Source of the DNA: Shewanella schlegeliana
GTDB lineage: Bacteria; Pseudomonadota; Gammaproteobacteria; Enterobacterales; Shewanellaceae
Assembly: GCF_016765635.1 (NCBI RefSeq)
Contig: NZ_JAESVD010000001.1
Span: 372,001-436,000 of the forward strand
Length of the DNA stretch: 64,000 bases
Reading direction: 5' to 3'
Of this stretch, positions 1 to 8,730 are shown piece by piece (positions within the stretch are counted from its first letter, which is position 1; every line of letters begins with the position of its first letter). The notes beneath the pieces were generated by a model that was given only the letters and a program-made list of their open reading frames with translations, was not told the origin of the DNA and made no database searches. The translations under genes and the position numbers were made by a program.

Positions 1-93
1 AAATCTCTAGAATTAGGGAGTTTACGTTACTTAATAATAAAGTATTTAATCTAATAGCTAAAATAAATAATCTTTTTCGAGTGATATATACAA

Positions 94-119
94 ACAAGCC
101 GACATTTAAGTCGGCTTGT
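94..119 (-). terminator. Probable metC terminator
   Basis: A perfect 10-bp stem (acaagccgac/gtcggcttgt) with a 6-nt loop lies 57 bp beyond the metC stop. On the minus strand it is followed by a T-rich stretch, TTGTATATAT. The T tract is interrupted, so termination strength is uncertain. Confidence 0.55.
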
Positions 120-175
120 AGTGATACAGTTTGTCACTATTAACTAATAAGCGTTCAAAGCTCAGTAATACAATA

Positions 176-1354
176 TCAGCTATTCAATACTTGATTATAA
201 CGCTCAAATGCAGCATCGAGATCGGCGATTAAGTCATCAACATTTTCAAGACCAATATGTAAACGAATAAGTGGTTTGCTACTGTCCCACTCGGTGGCTG
301 TACGCAGTTTCTCTATACCAAATACGCCTAAGATCAGGCTCTCAAATCCGCCCCAAGAGAAGCCCATTTTAAAGTGCTGCATATTTTCAACAAAGGCGGT
401 CACCGACTTGATATTGCCTTGTTTGAGCACAAATGAAAACAGGCCATTTGAGCCACTAAAATCACGTTTAAAGAACTCATGGCCTGGGCAAGACTCGAAA
501 GCGGGATGGCGTAGATGATCGACTTCTGGCCGGCTATTTAGCCAATTGGCAATCTTAAGCGCATTTTGTTCATGCTGGGCTAAACGAATACCTAAGGTTC
601 TCAAACCGCGGCTGGCAAGATATACATCATCGGGAGAGGTACACTGGCCAAGTAGGTAGCTATTTTCTCGCAGCTGTTCCCAATGCTTTTCGTTTGCAGT
701 CGCGGTGCCCATCATCACATCTGAGTGGCCTACAATATATTTGGTCGCCGCTTGAATAGAGATATCAACGCCCATCTCAAATGGACGGCTGTTTATAGGC
801 GATGCCCAGGTATTATCGAGCATCACAACGATATCGTGCTGGTGGGCGATGCGGCTTAACCTAGGTACATCTTGTACTTCCATGGTGATAGAGCCTGGGG
901 ATTCCAAGAACAGCACTTTAGTGTTTGGCTGGATCAAAGCTTCAATACCATCACCTATCATAGGATCATAGTAGGTGGTTTCGATACCGTATCCCGCAAG
1001 CAACTTATTACAAAGATCGCGAGTCGGCTCATAGGCGCTATCGACCATCAGTAGATGATCTCCCGCTTTTAAGAAAGAGAGTAGGCTATTACTGATAGCT
1101 GCACTGCCCGATGGGTAGAGCGCCGTACCCACACCGCCTTCAAGCTCGGCGATAGCTGCTTGAAAGGCAAAGTGAGTTGGACCGCCGCGGCGACCATAGA
1201 ACATCTCGCCATTAGCCTTGTTCTTTGCTGCAAAGCGCATATCCTCTATGGTATCGAACACCATGGTGGAGGCGCGGTAAACTGGTGGGTTGATCACCCC
1301 TTGTGTCCATTTCTTATCGCGACCAAGACTGACTATTTGAGTTTCTTTTTTCAT
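176..1354 (-). CDS. metC: Cystathionine beta-lyase (PLP enzyme)
   Basis: Cytosolic PLP enzyme of the Cys/Met metabolism family. It cleaves cystathionine to homocysteine, ammonia and pyruvate in methionine synthesis. The 392-aa length fits the family. Visible motifs are the phosphate-contacting YGRRGGPT near residue 53, YPSGSAAI near 80, the cofactor-binding aspartate in MLDNTWA (D180), and the Schiff-base lysine in ATKYIVGHSD (K205). LDNTWA and the overall resemblance to enterobacterial MetC favour beta-lyase over cystathionine gamma-synthase or gamma-lyase, although these relatives are hard to separate by eye. The gene is monocistronic. The ATG start gives the expected N-terminus, but only a weak GGAA precedes it. 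Confidence 0.9.
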   Translation of the reverse strand: MKKETQIVSLGRDKKWTQGVINPPVYRASTMVFDTIEDMRFAAKNKANGEMFYGRRGGPTHFAFQAAIAELEGGVGTALYPSGSAAISNSLLSFLKAGDHLLMVDSAYEPTRDLCNKLLAGYGIETTYYDPMIGDGIEALIQPNTKVLFLESPGSITMEVQDVPRLSRIAHQHDIVVMLDNTWASPINSRPFEMGVDISIQAATKYIVGHSDVMMGTATANEKHWEQLRENSYLLGQCTSPDDVYLASRGLRTLGIRLAQHEQNALKIANWLNSRPEVDHLRHPAFESCPGHEFFKRDFSGSNGLFSFVLKQGNIKSVTAFVENMQHFKMGFSWGGFESLILGVFGIEKLRTATEWDSSKPLIRLHIGLENVDDLIADLDAAFERYNQVLNS

Positions 1355-1534
1355 AGGGCAAATTCCATCAGTTTAATTTTTTAGCCATCTTAACATCTAA
1401 ACGGCTAAAGGAAAGTGTCTTTAACAAGAAGTGCCTATCAGAATAAGTGTCTATCTTTTCATGATCTGTTTTTATTGCTTACTGGTGTTGATTGGTGGCA
1501 CTGCCTTTAAGCCCATATTTGGGCTATCTTAAGT

Positions 1535-3721
1535 TTACGACAGGCTCTCTTTGCTCAATGGCAGTCTAATCTTTATCTCAACACCGGTGATCTCGCCGGA
1601 CTTTTGCTGCACATTACTGGCGCTTATCTGACCTTGATGGAACTGACAGATCAAGCGTGCAATATACAAACCTAAACCTAGATGAGGCTTGTCTTGCGCC
1701 TTTTGCGGACGAACAGATACCATCGACTCGAAAATTTGTTCAGCCATATTTTCTGGCAGGGCAGGCCCCTGATTACTGACACTTAATACGGCAAACTTAC
1801 TCTTTACCGTGAGTGAGACATCAATCGGCGTGTGCGGATTACTAAACTCCAATGCGTTGGCGATAAGCTTATCCATTAGCTGTGCAATGTATTCAGGTAC
1901 CCCAAGAATTGCGATCTCTTCCTTGACGATATCCAGACTGAATGTTTGTGCAGGGTAGGTCATCTGATAGCCTTGCATGCAACCGCTGATGACTTTCTCT
2001 AAGGGAAATACGGTTTGTTCAGCATGAGATAGGCTCTCTTCTAAGCGTGTTGCTTCGCTCATATTATTCAAAATCATGTTGAGGCGATTAACCCCTTCTT
2101 GTGCCCGGTCAACATATTTTCGAGTGTCTGGGTTAAGTTCTTGTAACCCAAGATGTTCTAGTGATGAACGCACCACGGCAACAGGGGTTCGGAGCTCATG
2201 AGATAAGCGTGATGACATATTCTCTAAATAATGAGTATATTGACTTAAGCGGCTGACAATACTTGCAAAGCTACGTGATAAGTCGCCAATTTCATCACGC
2301 ACCTTTGAGCCCTGAATTTCATTCTTAATTCGCCCTTGGCTGTCGATAGCTTGCTCGGCTTCATCGCGCAGTTTTCGAATACGGCTAGAGATATTGGAAG
2401 CAAAGAAAAATAGCGCTAAGGTGCCCATACTCATAATGGTGAGGATCACATTGAACAGCTTTTCTAACGCTTTGTTTCTAAGCGTTCGAATGCCGTGGGT
2501 GGTCTCCTCTGCGATAACAACGCCCATCACCTTGTCATCGATCCAGATAGGGCTTGCCGCAGCGAGCACCACTGCCTTGTTATCTGGAGTGAGTCGCCAG
2601 GTGGAGCCTTGTTCACCATTGAGTGCTTTGGAGATATGGCTACCTTGCAGTACGGTGGAGTCTTGCAAGGAGTCGATAAAGTCTTTGGCTGGGGTGGTGA
2701 GGATTTTATAATACAGCGGATGTAAATACTCTCGCTTAAACCTCTCCCAACCCGAGTTGCTCTCTTTTTCTATGGTTGATCGCGACCAAACGCTGTTGTC
2801 GGAGCGAATGTCACCGGACTTAGCTAGTACGCGGCCGTGTTTATCCACCACCCAAATTCGCGAGCTATTATGGCTCATCCCCTTGATGATGCTCTCTATC
2901 TCAGGTGATGGCACCAGTACAGTGCCTAACTTGCTGACATCATCAATAGCCGAGGTACCAACAACGGCATCTAAGGTACGGGTCTTGTTATCATTGACGT
3001 CGTAAACGGCAAAGCCTAGCTTACTGCCCACCATATCAAGTGGGATCCTCAGCTCGACATTGTAACCTTGCTTAGTCTTGGTCCATTTACCTTGAATTTT
3101 CACCTCAGGGCTTACAGGTTTAGTAAGGCTGGGATCTTCAGGCAGCTCGAAGGCACTGATCCAACCATCTTGGGTCGTGGCGATGATATAGCGGCGAAAC
3201 ATGCCATCGGGAGCAAGCGTGGCAATGGCAATATGATCGTTTCTATCTATGCTAAGGCTGTTTTTGCCACGGTAGATCACCTGGGGATCATTGACCTCAA
3301 AGAAGGCGTACAGATATCCCGCGTACTTGCCTACCATATGGGTAAAGCTCAGTGCGAGTGGCTGGGTTTCATCGCGTTTATAGATCTGGTAGTCACTGCC
3401 ATAACTCAGCGCGCGATGACGATAACTGCTCCAATCTGCCAACTTACCATCGAGCTGAATAGGGCCAGAAAGCGGATAGGCATATAGATCGCGGCCTTTT
3501 TCGACCTGAGTCAAAAAGCTCGCTTGGCTATCAAATAGCTTTGGTCTCTCGTGAAGCGCTGTCGCTAATGCTTGAGTCGTGCCCTCTAAGGTTTTTTCTT
3601 GGCCGTGACGCAGGTATTTCTCCATCTCCCATACGTACTGATATCCAAGCCAAGGCAGGCAGAGTAGAAACAGAGATAACACTGCGACTTTAGTGCGCAG
3701 ACCTATGGGCAAATTAAACAT
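1535..3721 (-). CDS. pdsS: Sortase-system sensor histidine kinase PdsS
   Basis: Membrane sensor kinase of the proteobacterial dedicated sortase system. It has an N-terminal membrane helix (about residues 10-28), a large periplasmic region (about 30-415), a second helix (about 420-441), a HAMP-like linker, and a kinase core. The core shows an H-box with H508 in SHELRTP, an N-box (N622 in LIANALEFS), an NQGP G1-type box and a GLGLYIARL G2 box near 682. The first periplasmic segment, around QLDGKLADW (residues 89-97), resembles the CBM9-like sensor fold, which suggests a polysaccharide or envelope ligand; that is inference. The gene lies 79 bp downstream of pdsR and is presumably cotranscribed with it. 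No adenylation or output domain is fused. Confidence 0.85.
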   Translation of the reverse strand: MFNLPIGLRTKVAVLSLFLLCLPWLGYQYVWEMEKYLRHGQEKTLEGTTQALATALHERPKLFDSQASFLTQVEKGRDLYAYPLSGPIQLDGKLADWSSYRHRALSYGSDYQIYKRDETQPLALSFTHMVGKYAGYLYAFFEVNDPQVIYRGKNSLSIDRNDHIAIATLAPDGMFRRYIIATTQDGWISAFELPEDPSLTKPVSPEVKIQGKWTKTKQGYNVELRIPLDMVGSKLGFAVYDVNDNKTRTLDAVVGTSAIDDVSKLGTVLVPSPEIESIIKGMSHNSSRIWVVDKHGRVLAKSGDIRSDNSVWSRSTIEKESNSGWERFKREYLHPLYYKILTTPAKDFIDSLQDSTVLQGSHISKALNGEQGSTWRLTPDNKAVVLAAASPIWIDDKVMGVVIAEETTHGIRTLRNKALEKLFNVILTIMSMGTLALFFFASNISSRIRKLRDEAEQAIDSQGRIKNEIQGSKVRDEIGDLSRSFASIVSRLSQYTHYLENMSSRLSHELRTPVAVVRSSLEHLGLQELNPDTRKYVDRAQEGVNRLNMILNNMSEATRLEESLSHAEQTVFPLEKVISGCMQGYQMTYPAQTFSLDIVKEEIAILGVPEYIAQLMDKLIANALEFSNPHTPIDVSLTVKSKFAVLSVSNQGPALPENMAEQIFESMVSVRPQKAQDKPHLGLGLYIARLICQFHQGQISASNVQQKSGEITGVEIKIRLPLSKESLS

Positions 3722-3800
3722 AGATGAATCTTGTACCTAATGATCTTAATGAAGTTGCTTTCGTGACGCGATAAAGCGGCACTTTAATAATAAAAGAGTA

Positions 3801-4493
3801 TTAACTGTGTGAATCCCAGCGATAGCCCATCCCGTAGACGGTATCAATACAGTTAAAGTTAGGGTCTTGGGCAATAAATTTTTTTCGAATGCGTTTTACA
3901 TGGGAGGTAATCGTCGAATCATCAACGAATATTTTTGCTTCCTGCATCAACTCTTGACGCTGACGCACATGCCCAGGGCGTTTCGCTAGTGCATGTACCA
4001 TCCAGAACTCGGTTACCGTCAGTTCAATCTGTATGGCATTCCAGCACACTCGCATACGATTAACATCTATGGTGAGCAGACCGTGCTCGATAATATGGCT
4101 GTCGTCGCTGCCCACATTTTTAAGATCGGAACGCCTAAATAGTGCCGCTAGCCTTGCAATCAGGTGGGGGAAACTCACGTCTTTACTCAAGTAATCATCT
4201 GCCCCGAGGCGAAGGCCGCAAACGGTGTCAAAGTCACTATCGCGTGCAGTTAGGAAAATAATCGGCAAGGTACTCGACATGGCTCTTAATGATTGGCAGA
4301 GAGTAAAGCCGCCATCGATCTCATTTTCTAAACCGATATCGATAATCGCCAGATCCGGCAGGCGTGTGTTAAACGCCAACATGGCTTCGGGGCGATTGGC
4401 ATAAGCCTGTACGCAGTAACCCTGTTGCTGCAAAACCTCTTTATAGTTTTCTCTAATCGCAGCTTCATCTTCTACTATGGCAATTCGTTTCAT
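3801..4493 (-). CDS. pdsR: Sortase-system response regulator PdsR (OmpR family)
   Basis: A 230-aa DNA-binding response regulator paired with the downstream kinase. The receiver domain (about 1-120) has the acidic pocket ED at 9-10, the phospho-acceptor D52 in AIIDIGLE, the switch threonine in IFLTARD and the conserved lysine in DDYLSKD. The C-terminal winged helix (about 140-228) ends in TVYGMGYRW, typical of the OmpR/PhoB family. The gene is transcribed divergently from pdsO across a 244-bp intergenic region. That region holds three TTGCCA direct repeats with about 11- and 21-bp phasing, a layout OmpR-type regulators favour, so it is a likely regulator of pdsO and the sortase genes and perhaps of itself. 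Confidence 0.88.
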   Translation of the reverse strand: MKRIAIVEDEAAIRENYKEVLQQQGYCVQAYANRPEAMLAFNTRLPDLAIIDIGLENEIDGGFTLCQSLRAMSSTLPIIFLTARDSDFDTVCGLRLGADDYLSKDVSFPHLIARLAALFRRSDLKNVGSDDSHIIEHGLLTIDVNRMRVCWNAIQIELTVTEFWMVHALAKRPGHVRQRQELMQEAKIFVDDSTITSHVKRIRKKFIAQDPNFNCIDTVYGMGYRWDSHS

Positions 4494-4574
4494 GACTTCT
4501 TGTATTTGGCATTAACTGTCTAATTGATTGTGACTATACAGGAAATCAGTCGCGTTTAAAGATGCGAGCAGCGA

Positions 4575-4612
4575 TTGCCATTTTGTTGCCACAATTGATA
4601 TTTAATTTGCCA
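4575..4612. promoter_or_regulatory. Candidate PdsR operator: phased TTGCCA repeats
   Basis: Exact TTGCCA hexamers start at 4575, 4586 and 4607. The steps of 11 and 21 bp put all three on one face of the helix, in the gap between divergent pdsR and pdsO. OmpR/PhoB-type regulators bind direct hexamer repeats with this period. The link to PdsR is inferred from position and spacing only. Confidence 0.45.
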
Positions 4613-4737
4613 CTTTTACTCCCCTTAAAAGCCATTTCACTGCGGTTTAATAGCCTCATCGAATAGATACAACTTCTTAAACCAAATTATGGCGTTTAAG
4701 CCCGCCAATTACATAGCGACATAAAAGGGAACTACCT

Positions 4738-5484
4738 ATGAAAAAGCAACTTATCTCTACTCTAGTTATCGGCGCCTTAATGCTTTCAACTCCCGCCTCT
4801 GCAGAGCAGGTTGTTGAAACGGATCGCAGTCACAACGAAGAGTTAATTGGCCTGAGCTCGGGCATTGTTGTCGGGGCTATAGTCGGCGGCCCTGTAGGGG
4901 CAATCATTGGCGCGTTTACCGGCACGTTACTGGGTAAGTCTGTTGGCGATGATGACGCATTACAAACCCAGCAAGCTATGTTAACCGAACAAGAGCAAGA
5001 GCTTGTCGCCTTAAATCAACAAAAGCAGTCGCTGGTTGAACTATCAGATCAATATGAGCAAGCGCAGCAGCAATTAACCACATTGAAGATGGCACAGGAG
5101 CAGAAGCTAACCGAGTTGGCACTGGGGCTTAATGTGCAATTTAAAACCGGCTCATCAGTTATCGAGCCTCATTTCCAACAACAGCTTAATGATATCGCCT
5201 ATGCAATGTCGTTATCGCCAGAGCTAACGCTGGATCTTACCGGTTATGCAGACCGCCGAGGTGATGGTGATTACAACCAAGCCTTGTCTGAGCAACGGGT
5301 TGCTGAAGTTAAAAGTTACTTAGTTGAACAGGGCGTAGCCGAAGAGCGTCTGCATAATCAGGCTTTTGGTGACTCTTCGCCATTGATGGCCGAGCAAAGC
5401 TTTGAGAACGACTTCTTTGATCGTCGAGTGACACTGAAACTGCAGAATCAAAACAGTGCACTGGCTGCCAATGCGGCTAAGTAG
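4738..5484 (+). CDS. pdsO: Sortase-associated OmpA-like protein PdsO
   Basis: A 248-aa envelope protein. It starts with a Sec signal peptide (cleavage likely after STPASA, residue 22). A glycine-rich segment (about 39-68, IVVGAIVGGPVGAIIGAFTGTLLG) follows and resembles a glycine-zipper membrane helix. Next come a Gln/Glu-rich coiled coil (about 80-125) and a C-terminal OmpA-type peptidoglycan-binding domain (about 130-235) with LTGYADRRGDGDYNQALSEQR. The likely role is to tether to peptidoglycan and help build or position the sorted protein; the exact function is not established. It is the first gene of the plus-strand half of the sortase island, and a good ribosome-binding site (AAAGGGAA) precedes the ATG. 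Confidence 0.85.
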   Translation: MKKQLISTLVIGALMLSTPASAEQVVETDRSHNEELIGLSSGIVVGAIVGGPVGAIIGAFTGTLLGKSVGDDDALQTQQAMLTEQEQELVALNQQKQSLVELSDQYEQAQQQLTTLKMAQEQKLTELALGLNVQFKTGSSVIEPHFQQQLNDIAYAMSLSPELTLDLTGYADRRGDGDYNQALSEQRVAEVKSYLVEQGVAEERLHNQAFGDSSPLMAEQSFENDFFDRRVTLKLQNQNSALAANAAK

Positions 5485-5524
5485 CAAGTAAAAAGTAATA
5501 AGTGATTATAAAGAGGAGTAATCG

Positions 5525-7960
5525 ATGACTGTGTATTTATCAAAGCTAAGTCATCGCCAAGGAGGCCCCCGTATTGGGGCGTTGATGGCAGCAAAAATCA
5601 ACTTGCAAGTAGCGATGTTGTCAGTGGTTTGTTTGCTGTTGCCAATCAATGCAATGGCGATGCAAGCGACAGAAACCTTTTCAATCGATGATGTTAAGCA
5701 GGGGAGCCTAGTGTTTGAAAACGCTCAAGGTGAGATAGCCTTAACACTGCCAATGAAAACCAAGGTCAGTATGCAAGTTTCCGGTTGGACCAATCGAGTT
5801 TCAGTGCGGCACGAGTTTAAAAATAACAGCAGCGATTGGGTTAATGGCGAGTATCTATTTCCTTTGCCTAATGAAGCGGCCGTTGACCAGCTTAAACTGC
5901 ATATTGGCGATAGGGTTATAGAGGGACAAGTTCAGCCTAAAGCTAAGGCAAAGGCGATATTTGAACAAGCCAAGTCTCAGGGAAAGAAGGCCAGTCTGTT
6001 GGAGCAGAAGCGGCCCAATATCTTTAGCGCAAAAGTGGCAAATCTCGCCCCCAATCAGATGTTGGTTGTAGAGCTGACCTACCAAGAAACCATAGACTAT
6101 CGAGACGGGGAGTTTAGCTTGCGCTTTCCTATGGTTATTGCGCCAAGGTACGCGCCAAAGCGAACTCGCAGTGGCTATTTAAAAGATAGTGCTTATTTAA
6201 AAGATAATGCGAAAGCCTTAAGTGATGAGATTGATAGCAGTATTAAGCCTGCTGAATATGTGCAGTATTATACTCAGCAACGCCACTCATTTGATATTCA
6301 TGAGCAAGTCGTAGCCCCAGATCTAATGCTTGAGGAGGCGACAGTTGCTGAGCAGCGTAATAACAATCGAGTGACATTGAAGGTGGCATTTGATAGCGCG
6401 ATGCCCATTGAGCAGATCCGTAGTCCCTATCATCAAATTAATGTGCGGATAGCTGAGGATAGTGGTGTGTTAGTTAGCTTACAAAGAGAGGCTATCGCGA
6501 ACAAAGATTTCGTATTGAGTTGGCGGCCTATTCAAGGCAGTGAGCCTATGGCTGCGGTGTTTGCTCAAGTGGGCAAAACACATGCCTCTAACATTTATTC
6601 AGACCCTGCGGGCTCAAATATTGCTCCCTTAAACCAGGCCTTATCAAACTCAACTGTTGAGCCGTCATCAGTGGGAGCGGCTCAACCGTTAACGACCAGC
6701 GATAAATATGCCCTAGTGATGTTGATGCCACCTCAAGGGGCTACTGAACATGATTCAGCGATCCCAAGGGAGTTAATCTTAGTGATCGACACGTCTGGCT
6801 CTATGTCTGGAGATGCGATTATTCAAGCCAAAACCGCACTCAAATATGCCCTTGCAGGCTTAAGGCCGCAAGACCGCTTCAATATTTTGCAGTTTAATTC
6901 GGTGGTTGATAAGTGGTCTGATGTTGCCATGCCCGCAACGGCAGTAAATCTCGGTCGAGCGCAAAACTATATTAATCACTTGCAGGCTAATGGTGGCACC
7001 GAGATGTCGATTGCACTTTATGCGGCGTTGAGTAGCGACACTGCAATAATCAGTAAGAATGGCGACATCTTAGACAGTGAGAACTTATATAGTGAAAACT
7101 TAGGCAGTGAAAGTTTATCTAAAGAAGACTGGCTGCGTCAGGTGTTATTTATTACTGACGGCGCGGTTGCGAATGAGGCGATGTTATTTGAACAGATTGA
7201 AGCGCAACTAGGTGAAAGTCGTTTGTTCACCATAGGGATTGGTTCTGCGCCCAATGCCCACTTCATGCAACGGGCTGCGCAATTAGGTCGCGGTACTTAT
7301 ACCTACATTGGTAAGCTAGATGAGGTCAATCAAAAAGTCGTGAACTTACTTGAGAAGATTGAGAAGCCTCAGGTGACAGATGTGGATCTAAGGTTTAGCG
7401 ATGGTAGCGTTCCAGACTATTGGCCAGTGCGTATTCCGGATCTTTATGCTCACGACCCCCTCTTGGTAGCGGTTAAGTTACCGAGTTATGTGAGTCACGA
7501 TCTGTTAATTCAAGGGCAGTTAGCGGGACAGTTTTGGCAACGCCGGTTATCGGTCAATGGCACCAAAGTGGCAAAAGGGTTAGACCTAGTTTGGGCGCGT
7601 AAGCAGATAGCTGCGCTGGAACTCAGCAAGCAGAGAGCTAATCGAGAGCGTATTGAAAAACAGATCACGGCTATCGCGATGAATTTCCATATTATGAGTG
7701 CCTATACCAGTTTGGTGGCGGTAGATTTAACCCCCTCAAAACCACAAGGCATTGACGCTAAATCTGCCAAGGTGATGCAGCATCTACCCGACGGTTGGCG
7801 AGGGTCGTTACAAAATCAGTTACAAACGCTACCACAAACAGGCACCAACAGTTATGTCTTCATTATTTTTGGATCTGTGTTGTTGTTTCTAGCGGTACTC
7901 TATCGTCTGTCTTTTAGTCGAGGAGCATTTAGCCGGGCGTGCCTCAAGGATTTAGAGTGA
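5525..7960 (+). CDS. Marine proteobacterial sortase target protein (VIT + vWA, LPQTG tail)
   Basis: An 811-aa surface protein and the evident substrate of the next gene. The N-terminal export signal has its hydrophobic core at about residues 27-44. Then come a VIT domain (about 50-190), a linker, and a von Willebrand A domain (about 415-590) with the metal-binding DTSGS at 422-426 and TDG in FITDGAV. The C-terminus is a textbook sorting signal: LPQTG at 769-773, a hydrophobic helix, then an Arg/Lys tail. A second ATG at codon 21 (MAAKINLQ) could be the true start, since the first 20 residues are poorly signal-like. Two in-frame tandem duplications occur (YLKDxA twice near 218-230; DSENL/YSENL/GSESL inside the vWA domain). 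It overlaps the sortase gene, implying translational coupling. Confidence 0.88.
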   Translation: MTVYLSKLSHRQGGPRIGALMAAKINLQVAMLSVVCLLLPINAMAMQATETFSIDDVKQGSLVFENAQGEIALTLPMKTKVSMQVSGWTNRVSVRHEFKNNSSDWVNGEYLFPLPNEAAVDQLKLHIGDRVIEGQVQPKAKAKAIFEQAKSQGKKASLLEQKRPNIFSAKVANLAPNQMLVVELTYQETIDYRDGEFSLRFPMVIAPRYAPKRTRSGYLKDSAYLKDNAKALSDEIDSSIKPAEYVQYYTQQRHSFDIHEQVVAPDLMLEEATVAEQRNNNRVTLKVAFDSAMPIEQIRSPYHQINVRIAEDSGVLVSLQREAIANKDFVLSWRPIQGSEPMAAVFAQVGKTHASNIYSDPAGSNIAPLNQALSNSTVEPSSVGAAQPLTTSDKYALVMLMPPQGATEHDSAIPRELILVIDTSGSMSGDAIIQAKTALKYALAGLRPQDRFNILQFNSVVDKWSDVAMPATAVNLGRAQNYINHLQANGGTEMSIALYAALSSDTAIISKNGDILDSENLYSENLGSESLSKEDWLRQVLFITDGAVANEAMLFEQIEAQLGESRLFTIGIGSAPNAHFMQRAAQLGRGTYTYIGKLDEVNQKVVNLLEKIEKPQVTDVDLRFSDGSVPDYWPVRIPDLYAHDPLLVAVKLPSYVSHDLLIQGQLAGQFWQRRLSVNGTKVAKGLDLVWARKQIAALELSKQRANRERIEKQITAIAMNFHIMSAYTSLVAVDLTPSKPQGIDAKSAKVMQHLPDGWRGSLQNQLQTLPQTGTNSYVFIIFGSVLLFLAVLYRLSFSRGAFSRACLKDLE
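6176..6211 (+). repeat. In-frame 18-bp tandem duplication
   Basis: Two consecutive 18-bp units encode YLKDSA and YLKDNA in the linker after the VIT domain of the sortase target. The units differ at three bases. Confidence 0.75.
7073..7117 (+). repeat. In-frame 15-bp triplication in the vWA domain
   Basis: Three consecutive 15-bp units encode DSENL, YSENL and GSESL just before the LRQVLFITDG strand of the vWA domain of the sortase target. They probably lengthen a surface loop. Confidence 0.7.
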
Positions 7961-8631
7961 TGACAAAAACTGTTGAGCAGGTCATTTACTCGAATAGTGA
8001 TAAAAGACTTTCTAAAAAGCTCAGCAAGAGCTTCCATCGATATTTCCCATGGCTGCTACTGGCGATGGGAGTGGTGTTAGTCACCCAAGGCGGATATATG
8101 CAAGTTAAAGCACATTTTGCCCAGTTTCTTATTCAGCAAGCTTGGCAAAAAACACTCGAAGACAGTAAACCTCATAAACCTTGGTCATGGGCCGATACCT
8201 ATCCCGTTGCAAAGTTAGAGTTTCTATCGAGTAGCACAAATAAGGGGAGCAAGCCGTTAGATGATAGTGAGCAAGGTGACAGTCTTTATGTTCTGTCGGG
8301 AGCATCAGGGAGAAACTTGGCGTTCGGTCCTGCATTGATGTTATCGAGCTCAGAATTTGATGCCCAAGGTAATACAGTTATCGCAGGCCATAGAGACACC
8401 CACTTCGCTAGGCTCAATGGCGTTAAAGTCGGGCAGTTAATCAAAGTGCAGAGCGCTTCTGGTAAACACAGTCTTTATCGTGTGTTTGTAACTCAAGTGA
8501 CCCATGAGTCAGATATGAGTGTGACCCAAGAGCGGGGAGAGAAGCAGTTGACCTTAGTAACCTGTTATCCATTTGGCGCAAGCTTTGCTGGTGGTCCGCT
8601 GCGGTTTGTGGTTAAGGCAGAACCCATTTAA
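7960..8631 (+). CDS. Class GN sortase (dedicated sortase)
   Basis: A membrane-anchored cysteine transpeptidase of about 223 aa that should cleave the LPQTG signal of the preceding gene's product. An N-terminal helix (about residues 26-44) anchors it. The catalytic domain shows the sortase histidine in VIAGHRDTHF, the nucleophilic cysteine in LTLVTCYPFG and the arginine in PLRFVVKAEP. An upstream GTG would add seven residues. I prefer the ATG that overlaps the preceding stop (TGATG), because AAGGA sits 9 nt before it and the overlap suits translational coupling. In these systems there is typically one sortase for one substrate, matching the arrangement here. Confidence 0.9.
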   Translation: MTKTVEQVIYSNSDKRLSKKLSKSFHRYFPWLLLAMGVVLVTQGGYMQVKAHFAQFLIQQAWQKTLEDSKPHKPWSWADTYPVAKLEFLSSSTNKGSKPLDDSEQGDSLYVLSGASGRNLAFGPALMLSSSEFDAQGNTVIAGHRDTHFARLNGVKVGQLIKVQSASGKHSLYRVFVTQVTHESDMSVTQERGEKQLTLVTCYPFGASFAGGPLRFVVKAEPI

Positions 8632-8636
8632 AAATA

Positions 8637-8666
8637 TCGACCTGTTTTAGTCATGAAGCAGGTCGA
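8637..8666. terminator. Hairpin between convergent sortase and diguanylate cyclase genes
   Basis: TCGACCTG pairs with CAGGTCGA around a 14-nt interior. It is six bases past the sortase stop, in a convergent gap. It has no clear T tract on either strand, so it may act as a weak bidirectional terminator or an RNA end-protecting hairpin. Confidence 0.4.
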
Positions 8667-8730
8667 CATTCTTGGCTAACTCATGTTTAAGTATTTTTAC
8701 GCCTGAGCGGACTAAAGCTTGAGCTGGCAT

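Noticed and set aside
3068..3487. Plus-strand 139-codon frame
   Set aside because: Lies fully antisense to the well supported pdsS kinase gene and has no recognisable protein features.
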